Source: Mesostigma viride
Lineage: Eukaryota; Streptophyta; Mesostigmatophyceae; Mesostigmatales; Mesostigmataceae
Direction of reading: 5' to 3'
Assembly: GCA_009746045.1 (NCBI GenBank)
Contig: RPFO01000253.1
Span: 2,809,975 to 2,873,974, forward strand
DNA length: 64,000 nucleotides
The notes under the pieces are model-generated. The model was not told where the DNA came from, did no database searches, and saw nothing but the letters and a program-made list of their open reading frames with translations. The number at the start of each line of letters is the position of its first letter. Positions within the stretch are counted from its first letter, which is position 1. Made by a program: the position numbers and the translations under genes. Below, piece by piece: positions 30,195 to 40,700 of this stretch.

Positions 30195-31049
30195 ATGTCC
30201 GCACTCGCCTGCCGCCAGTGTGACCTGCCGCGCGCCTCCGCCGAGCTTGCCATCTCGCCCATGTCCTACGGGTTTTCCCAGGTGTGTCGGGCGCCTCGGG
30301 ATCGTGGCCTACCCATTGAGACTGATCGGCCTCCTTTCGACATGGTTATTTTAGCTGATCCTGTGTTCCAGGGTGAGATCCTGGTTCGGCGCGTTCTGTA
30401 TCGCTGGGCTAGGCGCCACAACGACTTGGACACCTACGGTGGGTTCCAGTGGGCTTACCCTCCGCCTCTGGGCATTATGGCTTCGGATGCCCTTACGGTA
30501 GAGTTTCCTGCGGTGCCGGGTGTTACGTACACCACGGTCCTCCAGCCCATCCTCGAGTGGGATGCCCGGCGTCCGGCGCCCCTCCCGGGCCAGGGTCTAG
30601 ACTCCCGCGGTCACCCTCCTCCTCGGGCCAGCGACTACCTAGAGACATTCGGGTCGCGCCAGTGTGCGCGTCGGTGGCGTTCCCGTGAGATTCGGCACAT
30701 CCGGTTGTGGCCGTCCAACGTGGAGCCCCTGGTAGATCTGTTTTTCCCGACGGGTATGCGCCCTCGGATCCGGTATCATCGCCTGCTCCTTCGGGCTCTC
30801 TGCCTGATCGCGGTAGAGCCTTTCCTACGCCTCTTTGCCTGCGGTTTCCTGGACTGGGCCCGGGGCCAGGTCGTTCTTACTCAGCATAGGTATTACTGGG
30901 CCTTTCTGGGCCTTTTTCCTGACGGCGTGTGGGCCGATGTTTTCCTCACCGTAGATAGGCATGACAATGTTGAGGATGTGGCCCATTACCAGGCCTACCT
31001 GGAAGTCCTGCTGGCCTCCCGTGGTACCTACCAGACGGATGGCCATTAG
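30195..31049 (+). CDS. ORF3 part 2: C-terminal region of the unknown retroelement protein
   Basis: About 284 residues are open to the stop at 31049. The apparent ATG (30195) coincides with the insertion border, so it is not the true start; the frame continues ORF3. Segments such as FDMVILADPVFQGEILVRRV, YRWARRHNDLDTYGGFQWAY, HIRLWPSNVEPLVDLFF and RYYWAFLGLFPDGVWADVFL give it the look of a folded, Trp/Arg/Leu-rich domain. No known family was recognised. With part 1 it would total roughly 760 residues. Removing insertion C at ATGT leaves the two parts one base out of register. Confidence 0.75.
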   Translation: MSALACRQCDLPRASAELAISPMSYGFSQVCRAPRDRGLPIETDRPPFDMVILADPVFQGEILVRRVLYRWARRHNDLDTYGGFQWAYPPPLGIMASDALTVEFPAVPGVTYTTVLQPILEWDARRPAPLPGQGLDSRGHPPPRASDYLETFGSRQCARRWRSREIRHIRLWPSNVEPLVDLFFPTGMRPRIRYHRLLLRALCLIAVEPFLRLFACGFLDWARGQVVLTQHRYYWAFLGLFPDGVWADVFLTVDRHDNVEDVAHYQAYLEVLLASRGTYQTDGH

Positions 31050-31408
31050 ATAGAGGGCCTTAGGCCCGACCTGAGGGTGTTGTCCCTCCGGTATGTAGAG
31101 TCGCCCTCATGTTCTGGCCAGTTGGCTGGTCGTTCTTGGTCCTTGGTGCTGATGGGTTTACTCTGTGTGTCCTGCCCAGTGCCGTTCCCCCCCGGCAAGG
31201 ACTCCGTTCCAGGCAGTTAGGGGAACCTACCACCAGGCTTGGTGCTGGCTAACCCTACACCTCCCGGCGTGGTGGTGGAGACCGTGTGAACTATTGGTGC
31301 CTTGTATCTTGGATGGCTTGCTGACTGTGTTAGTGTGTGCTGGGTGCATTAGGTTTCCTACCCCTTGTTTTCCTCCCTGTACGTAGGGAGAGGGCTCCCT
31401 ACCTTTGT
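31050..31408 (+). other. 3' untranslated region of the LTR element
   Basis: About 360 bases between ORF3 and the polypurine tract. G/T-rich, no supported gene or repeat. Confidence 0.6.
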
Positions 31409-31418
31409 GGGGGGGAGG
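31409..31418 (+). other. Polypurine tract
   Basis: GGGGGGGAGG lies directly against the TG of the 3' LTR, the required position for the plus-strand primer in reverse transcription. Confidence 0.85.
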
Positions 31419-31991
31419 TGTTACGTCGCGTAACAATTCGTTGTAGTTACGGACGTAAATTAGGTCCTTTGCCTCGGTTGTCCCTAGGTTTACGTTTAGG
31501 CTCCTACCGGGACATTATTGTCCTCGTAACAGTACTGTGGTACATTGGGTGCCGTTGGGCGCCGCGCCGCGTACTTTACTAGTGGTCCTGATCCTGTGGT
31601 AGAATGTAGTGGACCAGCGTGCATCAGTAGATTTAGTGGACCAGCGTGCACCTGTAGGCGAGGGCCATGTCGGCCCGAGCGTGTTGGACCGTTGGTGACC
31701 ATTTATGCGCGTTCTACCCCTTGTGTGTGCACTCGGCGTGTGTTAAGTGAATTGACACATTTAGGCTTGGGTCACGGCAGTGTAGTTGTGTTTCCTTCCT
31801 CTATTCCTGGAGTAAACGGGTTTTGATAAATGGTTGTATGGCGTATTATAGTAACACTTACGTTAATGCATTGAGATCAGCTCCGTCACGTTCGTCTTTC
31901 GCCAGAGGGTTAAGTAGAGGAGGTCTGACCAGTTTAGGTAGTATCAGGCCCATTAGAGGTAGAGGTGGAGGTAGATATCCGCGGCGTAACA
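31419..31991 (+). repeat. 3' LTR
   Basis: 573 bp, differing from the 5' LTR at one base (T at 31924). It is followed by the target duplication GCCGC (31992-31996). Confidence 0.96.
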
Positions 31992-32215
31992 GCCGCGAAA
32001 CCTAAATCAGCTAGCCCTATGCTAAATTAAATTAAATTAAATTACCCTATAACATGCCTCCGTTGGGAGATCATATAGCACATATTCCATGCTGGGTGGG
32101 TGGTGGTGGAGAGAGCCGCGTAAGCTGACTATCCTAACGCTAATCTATTGAATTGAATTGAATTGAATTGTAACATAACTCCGTTGGGAGTATATGTAGC
32201 ACATAGCCCTTGAGA
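31992..32215 (+). repeat. Rest of the split target: tandem units with pentanucleotide spacers
   Basis: After GCCGC the target unit continues to an (AATTA)n run (about 32024-32044). Unit 2 follows (ACATGCCTCCGTTGGGAG ... CACATATTCCATGC ... GAGAGAGCCGCG), then a (GAATT)n run (about 32149-32169) and unit 3 (AACATAACTCCGTTGGGAG ... GCACATAGCCC). The array resembles repeated LINE/SINE 3' tails, each ending in an A/T simple repeat. Confidence 0.75.
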
Positions 32216-33015
32216 GGGGGCATATGGCCTATCATACATCCTAAGCTACTTCCTGCAAGGGTGGGGATGTAAAGGACCCTTGCTCTAGGTGCACCAGGGC
32301 ACGTGCATCCCCATGATCTTCAAGCTATGCCCAGCGAAGGGGGAGCCTGTCATGGGGGGGAAGATCAGCATAGCTATACAAAAAGCTAGGGCATGGCGTC
32401 TCAGCAGAGAGTTACTCCCTGCATGGGCACAACATAACTAAATAAAGCTAGGCATCATCTGGAGTGTGGCTCATCATAGGCACACATGTACATGATTAAA
32501 TAAAGCGCGTGGCTTAGCTGGGATAGGGCCTCTAGGAGGCGTACATGTACATGGCCACGGTCTATCTATTCTACACTACTACTGCTGTATTCCCCTAAGC
32601 TGGGGCGCCTGGAGTCGCTGGGGCCGCGGGGGTCGCCTGCCAGGGCTTGTGGCCGACGTAGATGCTAATCTATCTAGGCTAGAAATTCCTAAGTACACTA
32701 CTCAGCAACTGAAACGTACCTAATTTTTAATCTGAGACGAAATATTGGGCAAATGTACTGCAATTTAGGACAGGCCCTGGACCCGCTAGGAAACTTGAAG
32801 CTATGAGCGCGCGCTCCTTGGCGGGGCTAGCGCCACTTGGCACTCGACGGATGTACGTGGTGACTCACATCTCCCTAGCCGGGGCTCCCTAGTAGCCGGG
32901 GACCGGCCACAAAAAGTACAAGCTCTAATGTCGCGGGCGAAGCCCGCAAAACTTGTTATAATTCTATTATACCACTAGTAGAGGTCAAATCCAGAGTCTC
33001 ATGAACCTGAGAATC
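32216..33015. other. No supported gene
   Basis: About 800 bases without a convincing ORF. TAAATAAAGC occurs twice (32439 and 32494 regions), each after CATGTACA-like words, hinting at old repeat tails. Confidence 0.4.
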
Positions 33016-34367
33016 TTAACCCATAGTCCGGGAATGGGTTTTTGGCATTTTTAGACCCCTGAAAATGGAAAAAATCATAACTCATAGGCCACAACTCCAA
33101 ATACCCCCAACCAAGGTGCTAGGAGTATCTACACTTCAAGGGCTTTCAGAAAATGCAATAATATCCCGAGTCCATTCAGTGCTTTGCAAGATATTTACTG
33201 CCAAAGTTGGACAAAAGACGATCATTTTCAGGCAAGGGAAATCCCCTTAGTAGTTTACCCCTGCAGGGAGGGCTGTAAAAAATTATTCTGGGGTTGGACA
33301 ATGTCAATAGATAGTGCCACCATGCTTTCCTTGGGTCAGACCGCACGGATAGCCCATCTGACCTATATAATGCGCTCACTTACGTGTGTGGGTTACGCGC
33401 GCGTAAGCAGCCATCCATCAAATGCCACACACTTATGCATTGTATACAGCCACATAGGACTGTAAAAAGTGCTGGGAAACAAAGAAGTGCTAAACCAGCA
33501 CTAACGGAATGGCATCCTCCAAAGAAACACCACAAACTGAGCAGATTTGGGGCTAATAGCACTCATACAGCAGGCATGGAAACCTGCTGCAAGAGGCACT
33601 GATACACTCGTGTAAAATGGATGTATAAACGACAGATTCCCGTGCAAACGACATGCAAACACGTTGCCGTACCTGGCTTGATCACGACCTTGCCGGGTTC
33701 TGCTGGCCGGGACCCTCATATCTCACAGTGGCTAATGCTTTCCAGGCATAGGCCGCCATAGCCGCATAATGCATGCATCCGACATGATTACCAGGTTGAT
33801 GTTCTGTGCAAAGATGACCTATAAACGCATCCGAATTCACAGGGACGCTGCTGCGGATGTCCCGTACCAAAACTGGGTGCTCGGGCTGGCGCAGACTGCC
33901 GGGCCATAAGAAGAAAATCGAAATATGGCTTGCCATTACTCATCTGGTACTGACGACGAAGAAAGCAGTAATGTCCTACCTGTATTTTACCAATGCTATA
34001 CATCTGGCCACCCCTGACCTACGAAAATCACGCATCATCATTCTGAGCAACATTCTGAACCATTACAAGCCGCGAGACGCAAAATTTCCTTGATAACGGC
34101 AAGCTAGCAGCCATATCTCGTTACGCGCGCGCGCGAGTGAAAATTTCCCGCCAAAGTCACGTGATACTGTCTCAATACACGTTGTATTTACCAGGCTATG
34201 GCGAATATTACCCCCAAACCTATGCATCACCTTCGTCCTTAAGTGTTCCCAGACCCACCGGACCACTGACATCCGTCACAGGCGGCGCGGCGCTCCGGGA
34301 ATTAAGCGCCGCGCCACCGGGGGTCAAATGGGGCGATATATCGCCCCATTTCCGGACTATGGGTTAA
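33016..34367. mobile_element. TTAA-flanked piggyBac-like non-autonomous element, 1.34 kb
   Basis: TTAA occurs at 33016-33019 and 34364-34367. The inverted termini start CCCATAGTCCGGGAATGGG on the left (33020) and CCCATAGTCCGGAAATGGG on the right (read inward from 34363), one mismatch in 19. TTAA plus a CCC start is the piggyBac signature. The interior has no transposase. A broken piggyBac-like transposase lies at 52.3-53.8 kb. Confidence 0.85.
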
Positions 34368-34389
34368 ACGTGTGTGGGGGGGTGTAATT

Positions 34390-34620
34390 ACGTACTAGGG
34401 CTGGGACATCCGGGTCTTTTCGCGACCCGAACACGAACACGAACACCTGGGGAGAGTACCCGAACCCGAATACCGAACATGTTCGGTACATTCCCAGTTG
34501 ACCCGAACCCGAACACGAACATGTTCGGTACGGCAGGTTTAAGGTGGCCAGAAACCGAACCCGAACATTACCCGAACATTTTACCGAACACCTTGCAATG
34601 CGAACACGAACAATTTTTTT
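34390..34620 (+). repeat. hAT-like terminus with (CCGAAC)n-type repeats
   Basis: TAGGGCTGGGACATCCGGGT (about 34396) resembles the TAGGGNTG start of many hAT elements. It is followed by dense ACCCGAAC/ACACGAAC words, with CGAACATGTTCG palindromes, to about 34612. No matching right terminus was found, so this looks like a truncated copy. Confidence 0.45.
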
Positions 34621-34741
34621 TTTCCCGGGTAAATGGGTAAAAGCTTACTTTGCCGCCGAAACGTCGCATTGCAAAACCATCAGATTTGGCGGGTTCCTTC
34701 GTCCGGACTTGGTCCATTTTCGCGGTCAAGAGTGGCCTTAG

Positions 34742-35652
34742 TACAGTCATTCCCGCGTTTCTTAAGGTTGCGTTTCTTAAGGTTGCGTTCCCGCGTTAAG
34801 TTGCGGCGCCGAAGTTTTGGGGGCGACCGCAACTTAAGCATGGAGGCCATCGCAACTTAACACGGTAATGACTCAATTTGTAGGTGTAAGGCCATTTTTG
34901 GCCGCGCAGGAGGCCATTTTTTGCCAAGTCCGGACCCGCTACGGGATTTCAGTTCAGGCGGCAAAATACGCAAGCCCCACTGGCGCGCAAATTTACCCGC
35001 CGCCTGCTGGCTTAGGTGAAAAGTGCGAATGCAACCTTACAAATTCAGTTTTGCAGTCTGCGGGCTGCGGTACATAAGAATCCACGACCATGTAGGGTCT
35101 GTTACGGTAATTGAGACATCTTGTCGGAAATTACCACCATCATCACGCTGAATAGTGCACCACTGAAGGGCAAACACAAGGTCGTTGAGGCCACAGGCAG
35201 TCTCGCTGCCTGCACTATCAATGACTGTGGCCTCCATGTTGTTATTATCATTGTTTACATGCAGGCCGTTGACAGTAAATGAAGCTCAGTTCCCTCACGA
35301 CTGTTCCCATGTTTTGTCACAATCAAACGTGAGCTTGAAGCCGGCCGGCTGGCAAAAAGAGAGCCGAAGTCAGAGGGTTAAACCACACATTTGTAGTATA
35401 AAACGCAGGCACCGCGTGTTTTGCAGCCCGCCTTTGTCCAAAATATCTGGCCTGGAAATGGACTTTGGCCGGCTTCAGTTGACGCAGCAGCTGGATCGGG
35501 CTTGACGAGAGCTGTCGAATGCCGTATAGAAGTCCGTCAGAGGAGGAGGTGGTGGGCTGCTAGCCTAATTCTACCGTTAAGTTGCGTTCCCGCGTTAAGT
35601 TGCGGCGCCAAGTTTTAGGGGGCGCTCGCAACTTAACGCGGGAATGACTGTA
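34742..35652. mobile_element. Tc1/mariner-like MITE, about 0.9 kb, TA-flanked
   Basis: TACAGTCATTCCCGCGTT (34742) is the inverted match of AACGCGGGAATGACTGTA (ending 35652), with TA as target. Each end is itself a fold-back: GTTAAGTTGCGGCGCC...AAGTTTT and GCAACTTAA occur in both orientations in 34790-34865 and 35575-35640. The left 130 bp may be a complete small MITE by itself, ending GGTAATGACT (34865-34874). No transposase ORF is present. Confidence 0.7.
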
Positions 35653-35694
35653 CCAATGCGGACGGTGTACGCCCAGGTTCCGCCTTCAAATTGG

Positions 35695-35815
35695 GCCATA
35701 CCCGGGTTAAGTTACGGTGGCACCCAGGCTTAAGTTACGGTCGCCGCCCAAACTTCGGCGTCGTAACTTGAAGTGGGAACGTAACCTTAAGAATCGTAAC
35801 TTAACGCGTGTATGA
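35695..35815 (-). repeat. Diverged relative of the preceding MITE end
   Basis: GGTTAAGTTACGG, CAGGCTTAAGTTACGGTCGC, CAAACTTCGGCGTCGTAAC and CGTAACTTAACGCGTGTATG repeat the words of the neighbouring MITE with many changes. It is a fragment lacking clear ends. Confidence 0.5.
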
Positions 35816-36366
35816 GTGTATGTTGCGATGATGCCGTCGCCCGCCTCTGCCGTTATCAGCATAACCGACTATCCTTCAGCCGCTGCGAAACACACCCAGC
35901 ATGCTGACGTTGGCCCATCCCATGGTGTTGTCCGTCTTTACCGGCGCCTGCCGGTGCCTGGCGTGGGCTTTCCAGTGCCAGCAAAGGCAGCCATTGCGGG
36001 GGCGACGGAAAACCCTGAGTTGTAGACTTCAGACATTGCAGCACTGTAATGGCCCGTTGGTTTTGAGTCAGTGTTTGTTAACATTTGCCACATAATTTCC
36101 CATCACGTGGGACAATCGAAACAAAAAAAAATCGTCCACAAACACTGAGGCCACAATGTCAATTTTTCGATTTTACAGTGCGCCGAGGCGCATGCAGACT
36201 GCCACCTCGACCTTCTTGTAGTACACCTCTTACTTCTAGCAGTGCGGGTTCGAGGCCCTTACCCTATTTCCGTTGCCCTCGAGGTTCCGCGTAGTCCTGT
36301 TAACGCTTGGTCTATCGATCAAGTGCTGGCCCAGCTGAGGGCTTAGGCAGGCCCAGGGCTCGACGA

Positions 36367-36513
36367 ATGGCAATCGCGGCGGCTACCTGGCCCGTTCGTA
36401 CTGCGATTTTAGCCATTCTCTTGCTCTGTGGGAACGCGGAGGCTCAATGCACGCAGCTTGGACAGCCCTTTGTAGATGCTGCGCTAACCGGCCTTATCGC
36501 CACCAACTGGCAG
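36367..36513 (+). CDS. Exon 1: signal peptide and start of anchor-E-like domain
   Basis: 49 codons from ATG 36367 to the donor [29 protein letters not shown] is a basic-then-hydrophobic signal sequence with a likely cut after NAEA. The mature N-terminus reads [18 protein letters not shown]. Phase 0 end. An upstream in-frame Met exists at about 36307, but the signal peptide favours this start. Confidence 0.75.
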
Positions 36514-37706
36514 GTGCGTTTTCCGCCTGGTACGCGGTCAGCAACTCAGCAATATTCATGGGCGCCTAACCTAATTTTGACAAAATTTCAGTAAAGGTAG
36601 AGTACGCTCTGGACTCGCTCAATGTATGACGTTGTTAGAAGATGTGGATTTTGTGGCACAGTGCAGAAATATATATATATATATATATATATGTATAGAT
36701 AGATAGATCTAAGCGTTGCGGACATCGCATTCCAGATCCGGGGGGGTCGAAAGTTGCCAGCCGTCACAATTTGCTTCTCATACACCGACCGACCCACGGT
36801 CTACGAGTCGTGCTGTTCTTCGAGATTTTTTTTATCTGCCGGTGATTTGATCCAGTGCCGGCATTTGCGTAAATTTGGTCACTGCGTCTGCACCTGAGTA
36901 TGGCGGATGCCTTCACGCTAAGAGGTTGTAATGACCGTGCGCAGACTAGTCTGCGTACTGCCTACTGCCTACTGCCTACCGCCGACTGCCGGCTGCCTGC
37001 TGCCTGCTGCCCGCTGCCCGCTCCCCGCTGCCCGCTGCCCGCTCCCCGCTGCCTGCTGCCCGATGCGCGATGCCCGATGCCCGATGCCCGATGCCCGATG
37101 CCCGATGCCCGATGCCCGATGCCCGATGCCCGATGCCCGATGCCCGATGCCCGATGCCCGATGCCCGATGCCCGATGCCCGATGCCCGATGCCCGATGCC
37201 CGATGCCCGCTGCCCGCTGCCCGCTGCGCGCCCCGCTGCCCGCTGCCCGCTGCCCGCTGCCCGCTGCCCGCTGCCCGCTGCTCGCTGCCCGCTGCCCGCT
37301 GCCCGCTGCGCGCCCCGCTGCCCGCTGCTCGCTGCGCGCCCCGCTGCCCGCTGCCGGCTGCCGGCTGCCGGCTGCCCGCTGCCCGCTGCCCGCTGCCCGC
37401 TGCCCGCTGCGCGCCCCGCTGCCCGCTGCCGGCTGCCGGCTGCCGGCTGCCCGCTGCCTGCTGCCCGCTGCCCGCTGCCCGCTGCCCGCTGCCCGCTGCC
37501 GGCTGCCGGCTGCCCGCTGCCTGCTGCCCGCTACCTGCTGCCCATGCACTGCCCACTGCCCACTGCCCACCACCTTACCGCCTTACCGCCTTACTGCATA
37601 CCGCCTACCGCCTACCGCCTGTAGACTGCCTGTAGACCGCCCACCACCTACCGCCCATTGACCGCCTACCGCCTGCCTCTTGCGGCCTACCCCCTACGGT
37701 CTACGG

Positions 37707-37747
<41 letters not shown>

Positions 37748-40700
37748 ACCTAGGGCATACCTCTTCATCTTACATTCCTCTTGCTCTGCACTGAGGGCTT
37801 CCCTGTGGCATAGTGTACATATGGGGCAGAGTGTCATTCTCAGTGGGTTTGGAATGCATGACCGTGCTGATCGTACGTGCATGTTTCCTTCTTTTCCTGA
37901 TCCTGCATGCAGCGCACCTTGTCTGTTACCCAGTTCGACCGTGGCTGTGGAACGCTGTTGGGCGCAAGGATTACGTTCATTGGCGCCGTCCAAGGAACGG
38001 CTGCCTACGAATCCCAGGAGGCTAACCCTTTTGTCATTACCCTAAATTTGGCAGCCTCGATCACTGTGAGCATGAGTGGGATTGTGGGACGCTCCAACCC
38101 TCTTTTCAGTGTGAGGCCAACCCGGTCTGTGATCGACAATGCGGGGCCATATGATGGTGTGTTGGATTTTGAGGGACCATCCGGAGGAGCGTTCCCGGAT
38201 CTGCGCAGAGAGGAGAACGCTTCGGCCAACTTCACGGCAGCCGATCTCATTCCTTTCCAGGGACCAGCTGGTGCGCCTGGCCGGGTAGGTTGTTAGCTAG
38301 TAGGGCTCTCTGTTATTCCCATTGGTTCCATATGTATGCTGCTAGCAACCTGGACTAATGTGTGGAGAAATGTTTTTTTTTTTTTTTAAGAACAAATGGT
38401 AATAAAAGAGCTCATTTCCTTGCACTCAAGAGATTCCACAGAGACGAAATCATTTGTTTCGGTCGTGGGTTCTATTGGGATTGCCAGCCTCAAAAGCAAC
38501 CTGGAATGGTCCGAATCTCAGCTGGAATCACTAACAAGAATTCGGAGGTGACGATTTTTGGTAATAAAGGTTGTTCAGGCCCAGAGACTCTTGTTAAGAC
38601 GCGACCTCGTTGTCCGAGGTCTTCTATTTTCCGATCATGTTGTACAAAATTGTACAACGTGAAAGTCTTCTTTGCATGCCGCGTCCCTGTCTCGCAAGTC
38701 AGCGAGCACAGAGCGTCAAGAAGGCCATCGGAATCTTGCTTTCTGGTGACGCGGAAGCTTACGCGCTTGGAAAGTCCAGGTTGTCACTTGTTAGAGCTGT
38801 ATCAAGGGCTAGTTTCCCCCTCACTTACCAGAACTAGAGGACTGTTCCAGGTCTCTCGGCTGCAGGTGTAACTGGAGGGTTGACAGGCCTCGCTTGGGGT
38901 ATTCAATCTGGTATAAAGTGATGGTGGCTTTTCTTGCACGCTCTTGTGCCTTTGCCAATTTGCAGGTGTTCTTCCCTATTGTGGCCCAGGCTGCCTCTAC
39001 GGCATCTGCGTCGGGTAACGTCATCCAGCAGTTCTTGACAAACGCATCGGCAGACATCACTGTGATCTACAACTACAGCACGGGCCCGCCATGCAAGTGT
39101 CCACCAAAGTCTATTGATCCTATACCTGATGAACGCGCTTTTTTGCCTTGATTGCATGGAGTGATGTAATGGCTATGCCTGCCATGCTTTCAGCTGATGG
39201 CCGACGTCATAGTTGACAACTTGAAAGGGGCAGACAGAGAACAATGTTTTAGGCTTGAAACATAGGCCAGAAATCAGGCGTTCAGCCACCTATATATGCT
39301 GACCTTACAGTGCGGGCACTCCCTGTGGCCTTTTCACACATCAGGAAGATACATTTCCCTAGAAGCAATCCGGATTTCAGGAGACTTGCTTTAGAATGCT
39401 TGTTCTCTTTGCTGACACTTTTCTGTTTTCGCCAGCTAGTGCCAAGCACCCATGCAGCTTACTTGACTCCATAAACTGCATGTCGCCAACTTGAGTGTCG
39501 TGATTGCATGAAGAGTCTGCATCCCCGCAGGGTGTTCTGCTCTACTTCACTTCAATGGGTTTAGCTTTGGACTTTCAAAATTATACCAAATTTGCTCATT
39601 TTTGGGAGAGTTATGGCTGGTGAAAAATGGGATCTTTTCTATTTATAGACGTTGGCATGCACCTTGCCAGTTTAACCTTAGCCGTGCTCTTGTTTTCCCT
39701 GGTGTCCGTTTGTGCTGTTCTTGCTGGGGCATTGCCTGCCCATTACGCTTTCTGAAGCAGCCCCTCCCCCCCCCCCCCCCCCCCCACTTACACCCAAGTC
39801 ACCTGGGAACACCATCGAGGATGCTTATGCAATTGGGGGTCTGCCCTTCTACTACGCGGATAACACGGCGCTTTATGGCAACACGTACTCCGCTTGCGGC
39901 TATGGAGAATTTGCACCTGACATGGTGTTCAAATTTAAGGCAGCTGCAGCGACCAGACTAAACATTTCGCTGTGTGGAAGCACCTTCGATACGTCGCTCT
40001 ACGTCACCCAGCCATCTGGGGGTCCTGTGTGCAGCGACGACTACTGCGGGCGCCAAAGCCAGCTTACACTGCTCGTTGCATCAAACGTTACAGTATACAT
40101 CATCGTCGACGGCTACCATGATGACCAAGGCAACTTCTCGCTGTCCATAACTTCCATGGCTACCGCAGGTGAGCATTGTGTTAGGCAGTGCACATATTAG
40201 GCTGTTTTGTCATGTATAATCGACTTGTGGAAGCACTGTCATGTAACTTATTGTGAACAGGGCGGGTATACGTTCATCTGTCAATGATGCCACTGTGGGA
40301 GCAAATCAAACACACAGATAAAGCTTGTGGGATGGAATTCTCCAGAATTTCAGAAAGACTGTACACCTCAAAAGTTTCAAGCACCAAGATTACCTTACAT
40401 GTACCAGTTTGACCTATATTAAACATACGCCAATAATTTCCTGTTGCCTATTCGTTTAATTGAAAGTCATACTTATTTCTTGGAAATATTCTCCATATAA
40501 AACGTGCTTCAAATGTCAACCTTGCTGCATAGAGTATCCTTCCATTTTACCACGCACGAATGATGTATTGCTCAGCTAAGAACGATTCATAATACTAGTG
40601 TTAAAATTCAGCACAATTTGGAATGTGCTAAACAATACGTGAAGCTTCATTGAGTAACTAACTTGTTGGTTTACTATACATCTCTGCTGGCTCGGTCGTG

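Larger units (their letters stand above)
1660..31991 (+). mobile_element. Complete Ty3/gypsy-type LTR retrotransposon with three nested insertions
   Basis: Two 573-bp LTRs (1660-2232 and 31419-31991) begin TG and end CA, with TGTTACG/CGTAACA inverted termini. The 5-bp target duplication GCCGC lies at 1655-1659 and 31992-31996. Read base by base, the LTRs differ at one site (C at 2165, T at 31924). Internal genes are ORF0, gag, pol (PR-RT-RH-INT-chromodomain) and ORF3, all on the plus strand. The RT-before-integrase order and chromodomain place it in Ty3/gypsy, near chromoviruses. Three foreign segments interrupt it: 6349-14888, 15722-23250 and about 26793-30194. Removing them with one target copy each leaves about 10.85 kb. 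This copy cannot make intact Pol because RT and RNase H are split. Confidence 0.95.

Noticed and set aside
6345-30198. Segments A, B and C as introns of the retroelement pol/ORF3
   Set aside because: The borders show inverted terminal repeats and target-like flanks and lack GT...AG at the junctions; lengths of 3.4-8.5 kb with internal repeats fit transposons.
25350-31049. ORF3 as an envelope gene
   Set aside because: No signal peptide, transmembrane segment or fusion-peptide-like stretch is visible.
36900-37661. Overlapping Cys/Pro/Ala-rich and Gly/Ser-rich ORFs on both strands
   Set aside because: They are by-products of a 7-bp minisatellite inside an intron.
38362-38871. Plus-strand ORF of 169 codons in intron 2
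   Set aside because: It starts in a T homopolymer, matches no domain, and lies between well-supported exons 2 and 3.
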